Source: Panicum virgatum | Lineage: Eukaryota; Streptophyta; Magnoliopsida; Poales; Poaceae | Direction: 5' to 3' | DNA: 64,000 bases | Assembly (NCBI RefSeq): GCF_016808335.1 | Contig: NC_053153.1 | Location: 14,023,033-14,087,032, forward strand | Translations under genes and position numbers: made by a program | Part shown: positions 43,731 through 56,400 of the stretch, in pieces | How the letters are laid out: each line of letters opens with the position of its first letter | Numbering within the stretch: the first letter of the stretch is position 1 | The notes under the pieces: model-generated | Database searches by the model: none | Seen by the model: only the letters and a program-made list of their open reading frames with translations | Told to the model about the DNA's origin: nothing

Positions 43731-45737
43731 TCATAAGATCAAGAATATGAATTTTATTTGAATCAAGCCTCCAATGCATTTGGTACCTACACACATTCGT
43801 CCACGTTTTGATGGTACCCAAACTAGGTTGGGTCCTCTCAAGTTAGGAGCAACATACTTTGGCAAAGCCTTAGTATGAATAGCGGGATATTTTGTAATAG
43901 CAACAAATGAGGTACCATTACCATCCTTTCTAAGCATAATATTTGCATCAATTGAAATAGGTTTAGAATTATTACCTAAGGGACATGAATAAGCCATGTG
44001 TCCCCTTTCCCGGCATAAGTAGCATCTTCTCTTTTGTTGAGCCTTTTCTTCCTTACTCATTTGATGCTTCTCATTACCTTGCTTCTCATTGTTTGCTTGA
44101 GCCTTCTTCTCAAGCTTGTTTGGGCAACCCGAAGCTAGGTGACCCAATATTGCACAACTATGGCACTTGATGTGAGCATGTGGATTCTTATCTTGAATCT
44201 TGTTCTTGCTCAACATCTTGGCATCTTGAATATGAGTTGGATGCCTTGCTCTTGCCTTGCCACCCCTTCTTGTTCTCTTTTTCATCATCTTCAAGTCATC
44301 AACTTGATCATCAAGGTTGATCTTGACTTGAGGTTGGGGTACCTTCTCTTGCTCAACTTGTGACTTTGGTTGAGGTTCTTGTTGCTTCACCAATTGCTTG
44401 GTTGGGCTCATTGAGGTGAGGTGACCCCAAGTGCGGCACTTGAAGCATTTGACATGTTTAAGCTTCTCTTCTTCCTTCTTCACCTTGAGGTTTTCTTTGT
44501 TGGGGCAACCATTTGCAAAGTGTCCCGTCTCATGGCATTGAAAGCACATGAAATGAGATAGCTTCATTTCTTCTTGCTTCTTCATCTTCCTATTATATTT
44601 ATTCTTGCCCCATTTCTTGCCTTTGGCCTTGCTCTTGTTGGAACCAATGCCGCTCATATCACCGAAGCTCCTTTGATTTTTGATTATGCTTTCAAGGGTG
44701 ACTTTTGATTTTGTCCATCTCTCTATCTTGTTGCTCAAATACTTTATTTGACTTTGGAGCTCTTTGTTTTCTTCTACAAGGTTAGTCTCATATTGCATAG
44801 TAGAAGAAGAACAAGCATCTATATGTGAAGTACATGGCATAGACAATAAATCATCACATGAGGTGGATACATGTTTTTTGCCTACATCACAAGGGTTAGC
44901 AATATTTTGCAATTGATCCTTTGACCCATGTGATGAGCTCTCACTAGTTTTAATTCCTTCATTAGAAAGCTTGTTAGTGAGTAAAGCATGATCTAGTACC
45001 AAGTTCTCATGAGCAACACTAAGCTCCTCATAAGTCAATTTTAACTCTTCATGTGAACAACTCATGACATAAAGTAGATGCTTTTGTTGTTCACATGTGT
45101 CTTTGAGAAAAGAGTTTTCTTTTTCAAATTTGATTGTTTTGGCTAACACTTCCTCAAATAATTTGGTCATGCTAGCATATCTATTCAAGAGCTCATCATA
45201 TGAATTAGGATCAATCACATTGCAATTTGATACCTTTGTGTCACCTTGTGACATGAAGCAATGTGATGATGGAGATGAGCTTGAAGTATAAATATCATCC
45301 ATGCATGAACTAATTTTATCAACAAGTGTGCTTGGAGTAGAATCATCATTTGTAACACTTGAATCATCACCATCAATTATGTCAAGTGAGCTTGTTGTAG
45401 ATTGATCATCATCATTATCATCAGAGGCCGCCCCATATTTCTTATTGAGATAACTCCAAATCTCGTGGGCGGTTTTCATATCCATGATCTCACCAAGTAT
45501 ACAATTATGCAAAGATTTAAACAAAATGTTAGTAGCTTGGATGTCTAGATCTAGGCATTTCTCTTATGTTGGAGTTAGATTTCCTTCATCTAACACATGA
45601 GAAAAACCTACATCCACCATCCACCACATTTGAGGGCAAATAAATTTGAAATTGTATATCATCCAAGTTTTCCACCGTGTAAAGTGTGTGCCATAAAAAA
45701 TGTGTGGACACTCAACATCTAACCCATAAGTCGCCAT
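43731..45737 (-). pseudogene. copia-type gag with four CCHC-like zinc knuckles, one stop
   Basis: From Met 45737 the frame runs 668 codons with one TAA at 45566-45564. The N-terminal half is a UBN2-type gag (FICPQMWWMVDVGFSHVLDE; MKTAHEIWSYLNKKYG), then an acidic Ser/Asp-rich stretch and a coiled-coil-like region. Four zinc knuckles follow: CFQCHETGHFANGC, CFKCRTWGHLTSMS (last Cys replaced by Ser), CHSCAILGHLASGC, and CYLCRERGHMAYSC. The usual copia gag has one or two, so four is unusual. The protein would form the particle and bind the element RNA. Apart from one premature stop it looks well preserved, consistent with a young copy. Confidence 0.85.
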
Positions 45738-45774
45738 CCTCTCGGGTCGGTAAGGACACAAATGAGAGACCTCG

Positions 45775-45786
45775 GCTCTGATACCA
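45775..45786 (-). other. initiator Met-tRNA primer-binding site of the gag-only element
   Basis: TGGTATCAGAGC on the minus strand, two bases after the 5' LTR end. It is the standard copia primer site, complementary to the 3' end of tRNA-iMet. Confidence 0.92.
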
Positions 45787-45788
45787 CT

Positions 45789-48437
45789 TGTAGGGTCGAG
45801 ATGGCGGACTAGAGGGGGGGGTGAATAGTCCTTTCTAAAACTAATTGCGCCGGCTAACCGAAACTTATGCGGAATTGAAACTATTCGCTTAGCCAAGACT
45901 TCACCCCTCTAACTATGACTCTAAGGCACCTCCAAAAAGATCCTACACAAAGCAAATGGAGTGCCAAGCTAGTAAGAGCTCTCCTAACAATTCTAATGCC
46001 AAGTCATACAAGCCTAAGCACTAGTACTTCACAAACCGGGGGAGCTCCTACACAATTCTAATGAGCAAAAGCACAAAGCCAAACCTAAGCTCACTAGATG
46101 CTCAAGGACAAGGATACACAATCCAAATCCAAGAGCTCAACTTGCTTAGCTACACAATCTAAGCAAGAGCAACTAATTAAGCTACACAAGCTAACTAGTT
46201 ACACTAGGATCTCTACTTCTAGCTACACAAGCAAGAAGATGATTAGCAAGCTACACAAGCTAACTAATCACTAGAGAGCAACTACACAAGCACAAGAAAT
46301 AGATGAATGTAAATACAAGGCTTGTGATTTGGAGAATGCAAACCACTGAGAAGAGTAGACAAGATTGACACGGTGATTTTTATCCCGAGGTTCACTTGGT
46401 TGCCACCAAGCTAATCCCCATTGAGACAAGCTCCAAGGGTGCCGCCGATCCTCTTGCTAGTGGTGACTCTCAAGTCACACTCTCCCACGTGGAGTGCTCC
46501 CACCGAGCTCTAGCACATGATCCGGCCGGACCACTTGTTGCTCTTCACGTCTCGCTCAACTAGAGTTACTCTTCGTGGCTCCCGCGGGGTGAGCACAATA
46601 CCCCTCACAATCTCTTCTCCGGAGCACCGCACAATCTTCTTGCGGGCTTCAACGGAGCCTCTTGCCACCAAGCCGTCTAGGAGGTGGAAACCTCCAAGAG
46701 TAACAAGCACACCGGCTTGCAACACGATCACCTAGTGCCACTCGATGCAATCTCTCAAAACAATCGCACTAGAATCGCTCTCTCACTCGATCGGATGATT
46801 ACTATCAAGTTAGAGTGAGTAGAGGGCTCTCAAGCACTCTCACACATGGACACCAAGTCCCCAAGGTGCTCAGCCACCTCAAATGGCCGGCCACACCCTC
46901 TATTTATAGAGGGAGGCCCCAAACTAGCCGTTACACTCAAATCCCGTGAAAACTGTGTTTTCGCGGACTGTCCGCCATTCAAAACCAACGGCTAGAACAA
47001 CAATGATTATGTGTCAGAGTCGACCATTAGAGCCCCGGGCGGACTGTCCGCGCCCCTGGGGCGGACTGTCCGCGGTTCAAAACTTCGAACCAACCGATTT
47101 GCAAATGTCTCTGACTAAATCTGGAAGTGACCTGCGGACTGTCCGCTCCCCAGGGGTGGACTGTCCGTAGTTCAAAAAGTGAGCACACACAGAAACCGCA
47201 GTGTTTCTGTCCCAGAATTTTCAGTAGGAGGCGGACGTCCGCCCCCAAGGACCGGACGGTCCGCAGTTCATTTTGGACCACCAACAGAGCCAAAAACGGT
47301 TCTGTTCGAGCTCATCCGAGATAACGGCGGACTGTCCGCCCCCCTTGAGCGGACCGTCCTCACCCCTTGAGCAGACCGTCCGCAGGTATATTTCCAGCAG
47401 AAATGTACCTCGGTAAAACGGCCATAACTCTTAGCTCCGATGTCCAAATTAGGTGATATTGGACTCTATGGAAAGCTAATTCAGAGGGCTACACAACCCA
47501 ACTGAATACTTGATCCAAAACACAATGGATCAAAGCAGTATTCCACTCCAAGAGACCACCTAATTTCCGGAGAAAACCGAAAAATCTTTCTTGCTTCCCA
47601 AAGTTGATCAACATCAACTCCAACTCTTTCTCCTTTGCAAATGTGCCAACACAACCACGTGAACAACATCATATGCATGTGTGTTAGCATTTCACAATCA
47701 TTTTCAAAGGTCTTTCACTTGATCTCACCACGCCACTCGATCCTAGCAACATCGCAATGTTAGATTGCTCAAGTGGCACTAGATGACCGATATGCAAACA
47801 AGTTTACCCCTCTTGATAGTACAACCATCTATCCTAAATCCGGTCATGCACTTCTCTACACAACCTTTGACCGGTGAAATGAAATGCCCTACAAGTCATA
47901 TCTTTGCCTTGCGCATTCCATTTCATCTTCCCAAATGTTGATGCCACACAAGCACCAAACTCCATCAAGCCTTTTGATCATCATCATGAGTCAACACTTG
48001 GCTTGATCTTTCTTAAATGATATGATCCACTCCATATCATCACATGACCTCTTTGGTCCATCGATCTTGACCTTGCTCACTCTTCACCGTTGCCTCGGTC
48101 CATCGGCGCCAAATCTGGCCCAAGCTTCACCGCCTCACGGTCCCTCGCTTCAAAGCCTTGACTTGCCCTTCTCCATTGCAACCGGTCCATCAAGCCTAGT
48201 CTTGTCTTGATCTTCTCCACTTTGGTCACATAACTCCATGTCATGTCTCATATGCAATGAGCTTCTCGATCAGACTATATGAGCATAGCATCAACCCTTA
48301 GCCATTTCTCCTCCATGGCACATGTTGCTCATATTAGTGTCTTTGTGTGGACTAATTTCCTGTGTATCTCAATCATAAACACTTATTAGTCCACCTAAGT
48401 TGTCACTCAATTACCAAAACCAAACAAGGGCCTTTCA
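45789..48437 (-). repeat. 5' LTR of the gag-only copia element
   Basis: 2,649 bp, nearly identical to 37888-40558. The main length difference is about 23 bp missing inside the palindrome array (46963-47385), between two GTCCGCC repeats. The TATA box is on the minus strand at 46908-46901. Confidence 0.92.
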
Positions 48438-48442
48438 CCGAG

Positions 48443-48640
48443 GCGTGGACTGTCGCGATGGAGTGCGTGCTCGGGTGGTTACTCACCGAGGAGCTGGCCG
48501 CCGGTGCCGACGAGGACAATAACACGGTGGTGCAGTGGGAGCCCGAGGCCTGGACCGTCACGATGGAGCGGTGCTTTGCGCTGATGGACACCGAGGTCAC
48601 CTCCGCTGGTGAGCGCGCCAGCTGCCAGGCCCGATGATGC
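48443..48640 (+). pseudogene. possible PP2C-like gene fragment
   Basis: The reading LGWLLTEELAAGADEDNN followed by EAWTVTMERCFALMDTEVTS resembles the N-terminal part of plant PP2C phosphatases (AEEL... then AMERSFARMD-EV). A related short stretch (GTGCTCGGGTAGCTACTCGC) lies on the other side of the retrotransposon at 37850-37870, so the element may have inserted into this scrap. No metal-binding DGHGG motif is present. Weak call. Confidence 0.35.
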
Positions 48641-48763
48641 ACCGCCTGGTTCATGCTCGTCGGCGGTACGATGGGCGGGGACTGGGGCAGGATCCGGGTC
48701 GCCGGCTGCTGGAAACGTCCAGGTCTGAGAGGCGGCGGAGCAGTGGGAGTACATGTCCTTACT

Positions 48764-48985
48764 CTTTTTTTAATCGAATATGCAAGAGAGTTGCGTATCT
48801 TTGTATTAAGGTAGAAAGGAATTTGTACAACGAGCCAGTGCGCTACCTGAGAGCTCCAGGGGAGATTACAACACAATGAACAACCAAGGTACAACAATTG
48901 CGGCCGTTGGGCCGATCAACAAGGGCTGGCTACTCCCAAACTAAGCAACCGAGCTTCCTAGCTCCCGCAACCAGGTCCTTGCTCT
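48764..48985 (-). mobile_element. possible LINE 3' end fragment
   Basis: On the minus strand the sequence ends CTTAATACAAAGATACGCAA, CTCTCTTGCATATTCG and an A-rich run. This resembles the conserved 3' end of common grass LINEs. No coding remnant is recognised. Confidence 0.45.
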
Positions 48986-49018
48986 GATTCCCCTCTCCTC
49001 AATCTCCTCGGTGGAAGT

Positions 49019-50616
49019 TGAGGAATGTTGAGTACTCTGTCAACCGTGCGGTGTGATCATGCGCTTGGTCTTTGGATTGCAGGTACACGGGCGTCGAGTG
49101 TCGACGGGGAGCTGCCGTGGAGGTGCTGTGGCCGATGGACCGTGCGGTGGACGGCGGTGAAGGGCAGACGGGACCGGAGCTCGGACTGGGCGGCAGCTGT
49201 GGCGTCCACTCCTGGATTGAGGGCGCAAGTGGCGATGGAAGGCGGGATTCTTGGTTTGCGCCACAAAACCAAGGAGGCGGACGGCGGTTGAAGATGCCAA
49301 GTCATGGAGGTGACGGGCGTCGGTCTCGGGACTGACAGAGGCGATGGGCGTCGACGGCGTCTAGGGGCTCGCTGTGGGCGAGGAGGTGACGGGCGTCGGG
49401 CGGCATCTATGGCCGTCAGAAGGCCGAGGCGGGAACGGCGTCTAGGGCCACGGCGCGGAGGCAGGAATCTTCCCGCGCGTGAGGTTTTGGCGGTTTTCTG
49501 AAAACCGGCCAACTACCCGGGTTTCGCGGACCCTCCAAAACCGCGGACTGGATCTTCATCAAGACGGCAGCATCACGGAGAAGACTTCGTTTCGAGGAAA
49601 GAACCTCGGCCGTTGGATGAGATCGTGTACAGGGGGTGTTGCAGGCCAACCGGTCTGACCGGTCCCTGGCACCGGTCTGACCGGTCTAACCAACCGGTCT
49701 GACCGGTCCAGCGTACCGGTCTGACCGGTCCCGCGGGTATAAATACCCCTTCACTTGTGTTAGGTTAGGTGCGGCTTTTGTATTGTGTCCGTGAATTCTC
49801 TGTTTCCCCAGGCCGCCGCCCCTGTGTTCCTCTTCCTCAGTTCATCTCTTTAGGATAGATTTGAATGTTGTTTGTGTGAGAACTCTTGTGGATTTGATTG
49901 GGAAAGGAGGTCCTAACCTCCTCGTGCCCTCTGGGCGGTTTGAATCAATCCATCTCCTCGTTTTGTGCCTTGTTTGATGAAATTTCGATTTCGTTTTTGG
50001 TGCACTTGATTGCGAGGAGTCCATGTGTTCTTTGCTGTGATTCCCGTGCTCCTAACCCTGTCCTAAACCCTCTGGAATCACAGGCGTGTTCGAATTCGAT
50101 TTCTTGAGTTCTTGAGAAAACCCCAATCCCTTTTGATCTCCCCCATAATTCTCTCGATTCGTTGATCTTAAGGACGAGATCTTCTGGGGATATGTTCATG
50201 GGGTAGGTGCGAAGCAATCCCCCAAGTTTCATCGGTTTTCGTGGTCATTTGATCGAGATTCACCGTTTGAATCTAAGTTTTCGGGGGTTTTCTGGGTGCC
50301 ACCGGTCAGACCGGTAGGCAAGACCGGTCAGACCGGTCCAGTGCACTGGTCAGACCGGTCCAGCGCACCGGTCAGACCGGTCCAGGCAGATCAGTTCTGC
50401 AGTTTTCCCGAGTCGCTTCCGTTTTGCTTCGTGGTTTCGCTCACTCGTTCGAGGCCTTTTGTGTTGGTTTAGCTTTTCCATAGCTATTTCAAACTTTGGC
50501 CAGAACGCTTGAGGGCTTGGGTGATTTTCGGGATATAGGCCGACGGTTTGAATTTCGGAAGAAATTTTTATCGGCTCCCATTCACCCCCCCTCTGGTCGC
50601 CGGCTTCGGTCCTTCA
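49019..50616 (+). repeat. 5' LTR of the Sirevirus-type element
   Basis: TGAGGAATGTTGAGTACTC...GTCCTTCA, 1,598 bp. Four ACCGGTCTGACCGGT units (49649-49730) end 8 bases before the TATA box (TATAAATA, 49738-49745). Four more in the opposite orientation (ACCGGTCAGACCGGT, one with ACTGGT) lie at 50301-50381. Confidence 0.93.
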
Positions 50617-50618
50617 AT

Positions 50619-50630
50619 TGGTATCAGAGC
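50619..50630 (+). other. initiator Met-tRNA primer-binding site
   Basis: TGGTATCAGAGC, two bases after the 5' LTR. Confidence 0.93.
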
Positions 50631-50680
50631 TTGGTTGATGTTTTCAGTACCTTAACCGGTTCGAAAACCACTTGGCGACC

Positions 50681-53472
50681 ATGGCGAGTTTTGGTAAGAT
50701 CCCGGTGTTTTCGGCGAGAATTATGCCTACTGGAAGGTTCGCATGAGAGCCTTCCTGTAGAGCATGGGAGCCGAGGTCTAGGAGATTACAAAGAACCAGC
50801 TTTACGAGGTGCTGGCTGTTCGGACCACGCCTATTCAGGTGACCCAGCACGAGGCTAATGCCAAGGCTGTCAATGCCTTGTTCGCTGGCGTTTCTCGTGC
50901 GGAGTTCTCACGCGTCCAGGGTTTTCAGGAAGCCCACAAGATTTGGACGTGCCTTGAGAACTACCACGAGGGTACACCTCAGGTGAAGGCCAGACTGTTC
51001 GAGACTCACCGGCGTGAGTACGAGAACTTCACACAGGAGCCGGGTGAGAGCATTGACCTGATGTTCAGTCGTTTTCAGTCGATTGTGAACAAGGTCAATG
51101 CGAACAGATCTGCTGGTGCCCTTGAGTACACAGAGCACGAGAAGGCTCTCAAGTTGCTCTACGCACTTGACCGCTCTGTGTGGGATCTCAAGGTGAACAC
51201 GATCATTGAGTCTGCAGGCTATGAGACTCTGACCGTGAACGAGCTTTTCAGCAAGCTCAAGGCCACGGAGGTGGATAACTAGACACGAGCCAAGCTCAAT
51301 GGTGCCCCTCCTTCCAAGAGCGTCGCTCTTGTGACTGGCCCAGGTGGCGGATCGAGCTCTAACGCTAACTCTGCTCTTGGCTTTTCTCTTGCCTCTTTGC
51401 CTTCTGTTTCAGATGAGCAGCTGGAGACACTGGGCGACGACGACTTGTGCCTTCTCATCAGCAAGTTCCAGTGCGTCTACCACAACAGGCAGAGGAAGAA
51501 GAACCCCGGGTGCTACAACTGCGGCGATCTGAACCACTTCATCGCCGATTGCCCCAAGAAATCCAGCGGTGGCCAGAACAACTCCTTCGACTACTACCGC
51601 CACCGCGACCGCGACGAGGGAGGCTCCAACAAGGAGCGTCGGCGCCACAAGCACCGCAGTCGTGACCGGGGAGGACGCTTCGACAAGGAGTCGCTCAAGA
51701 AGCGCTTCCAGTACAAGGCCAAGAAGTGGGAGAAGGCCTTCCTGGCACAGCTCAGCGACCTCGACAAGAGCTCCGACACCGACCGCTCTTCTTCACCGAC
51801 CTCCGACGACGACGACAAGAAGAAGAAGAAGCGGGACAAGGAAGCCACCGGCTTCATTGGCCTTTGCTTGGCGGCCGGTCGACGCAAGAGCTTCTGCACC
51901 ATGGCGGGCGAAGCCGATGGTGCTCGTGCGTCTTCGGGTGGACATGCTACACCGACGCACTCCGGCTCTTCACCTGGATCCGAGAGCGATTCAGAGGTAA
52001 ACTCCACGATCGACCTGCTTGATACAGAGGTTAGGGGGTTGTACGCCGCTCTCGACAACCAGAAGAGGCTGCTTAAGGAAGCAGCTAGAGAGCGTAGAAA
52101 GCTTAGGGCTGAGCTGGCTTGTGCTAGGGAGAAGTCTAGTGAGGATGAGTGCGCTGGCTGCATATCTCACATGAACGATTTTGTTGCTCTCCGTGCCAAG
52201 CATGATGAGAACGTCGCGAACTTAGATGTTGCTATGATTTCGCTTGCTGACGTGTCTCATGAGCTCACGAAGGCCAAGCATGAACTAGAACTGGTTAAGG
52301 ATGCTCCTATTGTTAGCGATGTGCTTGAATGCGAGGAGTGTTCTATCTTTAAGTCTGATCTAGCTTCGTTGCAGTCTAAGTTTGCTACTGTTGTGTGTGA
52401 GCTAGAGGAGATGAAGTCTAGGCCAGTTTTGCTTGGCGCTTGTAAGCTTTGTCCCACGCTTAGGTCGGAGCTAGAGGAGAAGAACGCTTTGATCAAGTCT
52501 TTTGGAAAGACTAAGGTCGTAGAGTCTAGCCCACCTATTGACTGCTCTGTTTGCCCTGGTTTGATTTCTGATTTGAATAATCTTGTGGTAGAAAAAGCCA
52601 ACCTGGAGAATGAGAATACCTATCTTAGGGCGATTCTTAGTTGGGTTTCTGCTAGTGAGCCGCAGTTGGGCATGATGATCAAGCAGTTCAAGCGTGGTGA
52701 TGGGTTTGGGGTCGGTTACACGTACACGAAGTCAGACTTTGACAGGTTGTACGGTAAGATTGGCAAGGCTGCTGGAAATACTGCTAGCACAAACACGCAG
52801 CCTTCGCTTGTTGACCCCGTGGATGGTGTGCTTAAAGAACCACCGAAAGCACCTCCGCAGAAGCAGGTTTGGGTTCCAAAGCCCAATGAGCTGAGGAACT
52901 CCCTCGACACGCTCCTTGCTGCCACATCCCAGGTTGCCCAGAAGAAGAGGGCTGCTCCTCCCCGTCCGCAGGCTTGGCCTCCACCTCCCAAGCGTGAGGT
53001 GAGGTACCACTGCGAGTTCTGTGACAGGGAAGGTCACCTGGAGGAGTTTTGCTTCAGGAGGAAGCGGGCTGTGAGGAGAGAGCAGGAGAGATGGAACGCG
53101 GATATGTACTCTGCTCGGGTGCATGGTCCTTCTCGGCGTGGTGATAGGCGAGATGCTAGGGCGCGCCGTGTAGGTGGAGGTCAGGGAGACGGTGGTGGTT
53201 ACCGTGCTCCAGCGAGTGGTCGTTTTGCCGGCCGTGCTCCTGGTCGTTTTCAGTATGGCTATGGACCATGAGACCGAGGCTTTGGAGGAGGTTTCGATGC
53301 TCCACGCTTTCCTCGTGGTGGTGTTCGTCAGTCACGCGGTAGACGGGATGGGGGATACGCTTTGTCTGGTTTTGCTAACCCTTCTGTAGAGCAAATGGCT
53401 CGACACTGGTTTGCTTCTCACTTTGCTAACCCCAGTGTTGAGACATTTGCTCATCCTTTGTCTCACTACTGA
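50681..53472 (+). pseudogene. Sirevirus-type gag with one frameshift and four stops
   Basis: ATG 50681 (MASFGKIPVF) leads into a one-base frame change near 50700. The main frame then runs to TGA 53470-53472, with internal stops at 50758-50760, 50779-50781, 51280-51282 and 53269-53271. The UBN2 capsid-like domain is seen in FQEAHKIWTCLENYHEGTPQ and ESIDLMFSRFQSIVNKVNAN. One zinc knuckle, CYNCGDLNHFIADC, lies at about 51511-51552. A long Leu/Glu/Lys-rich coiled-coil segment follows (about 52000-52640), then a second CX2C...H...C-like motif, CEFCDREGHLEEFC (about 53011-53052), and an RG-rich tail. Its end overlaps the pol open frame by about 60 bases in the +1 frame. Confidence 0.87.
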
Positions 53473-56400
53473 TGTGCAGGTCGGAGGCTTGGAGAACAAG
53501 TGGATCATGGACTCCGGTTGTTCGCGCCACATGACCGGAAATGACAAATGGTTCTCCAGCCTCACCCCGATGTGCTCAAAGGAGTACATTGTGTTCGGGG
53601 ATAATGGAAGAGGAAAGGTACGTGGACTTGGCGCTATTCGAGTTTCTGATCGCTTTACCTTGCGAGAAGTTGCTTTGGTTTCGAATCTTGGTTTTAATTT
53701 GCTCTCTGTCTTGCAACTTCTTGATGAGGGGTTTGAGGTTCGCTTCAAGGAGGGCTGTTCGCGTGTTTTGGATTCTAGGGGAGATTTGGTTTGCCGGATT
53801 ACACCTCGCGATCGGGTTTTCTTGGTTGACTTCTCTGGAACTCCTTTTGGCCCTTCTCATTGCTTGATGGCTGGTCCTTCTTCTGATTTGTGGAAGTGGC
53901 ATAGGAGACTAGGACATTTGAGCTTCGATTTGTTGTCCAGACTGAGCTCACTTGGCCTGATCCGAGGATTGCCCAAATTGAAGTTTGAGAAGAACCTTGT
54001 TTGCCATCCGTGTCGCCACGGGAAGATGATTGCCGCTTCTCATCCGCCTGTTAATCAGGTGATGACCGCTCACCCTGGAGAGTTGTTACACATGGACACA
54101 GTTGGTCCTTCTAGGGTGATGTCTGTTGGTGGGAAGTGGTACGTTCTTGTGATCGTGGACGACTTTTCTCGCTATTCTTGGGTCTTTTTCATGAGAACCA
54201 AGGATGAGGCTTTTGAGTTTGTTCGAGACTTGATCTTGAGGTTGAAAAACGAGCTACCCCAGGCCATGCGAGCGATTCGCAGTGATAATGGCACAGAATT
54301 CAAAAACGCTCATTTTGACGCCTTTTGCAGTGATCAAGGGTTTGAAGATCAGTATTCTTCTCCCTACACTCCACAGCAGAATGGAGTTGTAGAGCGGAAG
54401 AATCGGACGCTGGTTGAGATGGCAAGGACGATGCTCGATGAGCATAGGACTCCTCGCAAATACTGGGCTGAGGCGGTTTACACCGCTTGTTACGTGTACA
54501 ACCGCATTTTCTTGCGTGCTTTCATGCATAGGACTTCTTATGAGTTGCGGTTTGGACGCCAGCCCTGTGTTGACCATCTCAGAGTTTTCGGTTGCCGGTG
54601 CTTTGTGCTGAAAGATAGAAATCTTGATAAATTTAAGTCTCGCTCGTCTGACGGTATTTTTCTCGGTTATGCTTCTCACTCTAGAGCGTACCGTGTGCTG
54701 ATTATTGATACTAACATCGTCAAAGAGACTTGTGAAGTCACTTTCGATGAGACTGCACCGTGCAATTCTTCTGGCTTTGAAGTTGCAGGAGATGATGAGC
54801 TCGGCACCTCCATCTTTGAAGATGAGGAGGAAGAAGCTACAGATGGCGAGGCTGAGGCTACCACGCGTGCTGTGGACCCAGCTATCTCTACTACGAGCTC
54901 GGACGATGACGACGGCCCCGACCCGACTACGTCTACTTCCCGGGGGCTGTTCGAGGAGGTGACTCAAGCTACACCAGCTGCACTTGAGGAGGCACCAGCT
55001 TTGGTTGAGGAGGAGGCGACTTCGACACGGGAAGCACCACGACACATTCAGCGTCGCCATCCCCCTCAACAGATGCTAGGTGATCTCAACGAGCGAGTCA
55101 CCGGGTCCAAGGTAATAAGTATCGCTGGCTTTGCTCATTCAGCGTTTGTTGCCTCTTTTGAGCCCAAAGATATTGGACACGCTCCTTCTGATTCTAATTG
55201 GGTCAATGCCATGCATGAGGAACTTGAAAATTTTGAAAGAAACCAAGTTTGGGTTTTAGTCGAGCCTCCACCTGCTTGTAATCCCATCGGAACGAAGTGG
55301 GTTTTCAAAAACAAGCAGGGTGAGGATGGTTTGGTTGTTCGGAACAAGGCTCGTCTTGTTGCCCAGGGGTTTTTCCAAAAAGAGGGTATTGATTTTGAGG
55401 AAACTTTTGCCCCTGTTGCTCGTTTGGAAGCTATTCGAATCTTTCTTGCATTTGCTGCTTCCAAGGGTTTTAAGGTTTTCCAAATGGATGTTAAATCTTC
55501 CTTCTTGAATGGTTTTATCGAAGAAGAGGTTTATGTAAAGCAACCCCCTGGTTTCGAAAATCCCAAGTTTCCAAACCATGTTTATAAACTTCAGAAAGCT
55601 CTTTACGGTTTGAAACAGGCACCTAGAGCTTGGTATGATAGATTGAAAACCTTTTTGCTGGCTCAGGGCTTTAAAATGGGATGTGTTGATAAAACTTTGT
55701 TCCTCATGCGATTTGGCATTGATTTCTTTTTGGTTCAGATATACGTTGATGATATTATCTTTGGTGGCTCTTCTCACGCTCTTGTCTCCAAGTTTTCTGA
55801 GCAGATGTCCAGGGAGTTCGAGATGAGCATGATGGGTGAGTTGCAGTTCTTCCTCGGGCTGCAGATCAAGCAAACTTCTCAGGGCACTTTTGTCCATCAA
55901 GCCAAGTACAATAGAGACTTGCTGCGGAAGTTCGACATGAGTGACTTGTCTCCTCAGCCGACTCCAATCAACACATCTACGACGCTTGATGAGGACTTGG
56001 ACGGTGAGGCGGTGGACCAGAAGGAGTATAGGAGCATGATCGGCTCACTCCTGTACCTGACGGCGACGCGACCAGACATCCAGTTCGGCGTCTGCCTTTG
56101 TGCGCGCTACCAGGCTTCTCCGCGCACCTCCCACAGGCAGGTGGTGAAACGCATCTTCAGGTATCTGAAATTCACTCCTGAATTTGGTCTTTGGTATTCT
56201 GCGGATTCTTCTATGGTTTTGGTGGGCTTTTCTGATGCCGATTTCGGTGGGTGTCGGTTGGATCGCAAGTCGACATCCGGCACTTGTCAATTTCTCGGTA
56301 CATCTTTGGTGTCTTGGTCCTCTCGCAAACAGGCTAGCGTAGCGCTTTCTTCCACAGAAACCGAGTATGTTGCCGCTGCTAGCTGCTGCTCCCAGATACT

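Larger units (their letters stand above)
39061..47385. repeat. GCGGACYGTCCGC palindrome arrays in the gag-only element
   Basis: Clusters at 39061-39506 (3' LTR), 43021-43230 (interior) and 46963-47385 (5' LTR). Units are 13-base near-palindromes with C or T in the middle, often paired with spacers of about 10 bases such as CCCCTTGA. In each LTR the cluster is directly upstream of the TATA box. Confidence 0.9.
37883..48442 (-). mobile_element. non-autonomous, gag-only copia-type LTR retrotransposon with 2.65 kb LTRs
   Basis: The element is 37888-48437 (10,550 bp) on the minus strand, with a perfect target duplication CCGAG (37883-37887 and 48438-48442). Two nearly identical LTRs flank a 5.2 kb interior. 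The interior holds an initiator-Met tRNA primer site, one gag gene and 3.2 kb of non-coding DNA. No protease, integrase or polymerase is visible, so it would depend on another copia element. The gag type, the primer site and repeated AGGGGGAG purine tracts in the distal interior point to a Sirevirus relationship. High LTR identity indicates a recent insertion. Confidence 0.9.
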
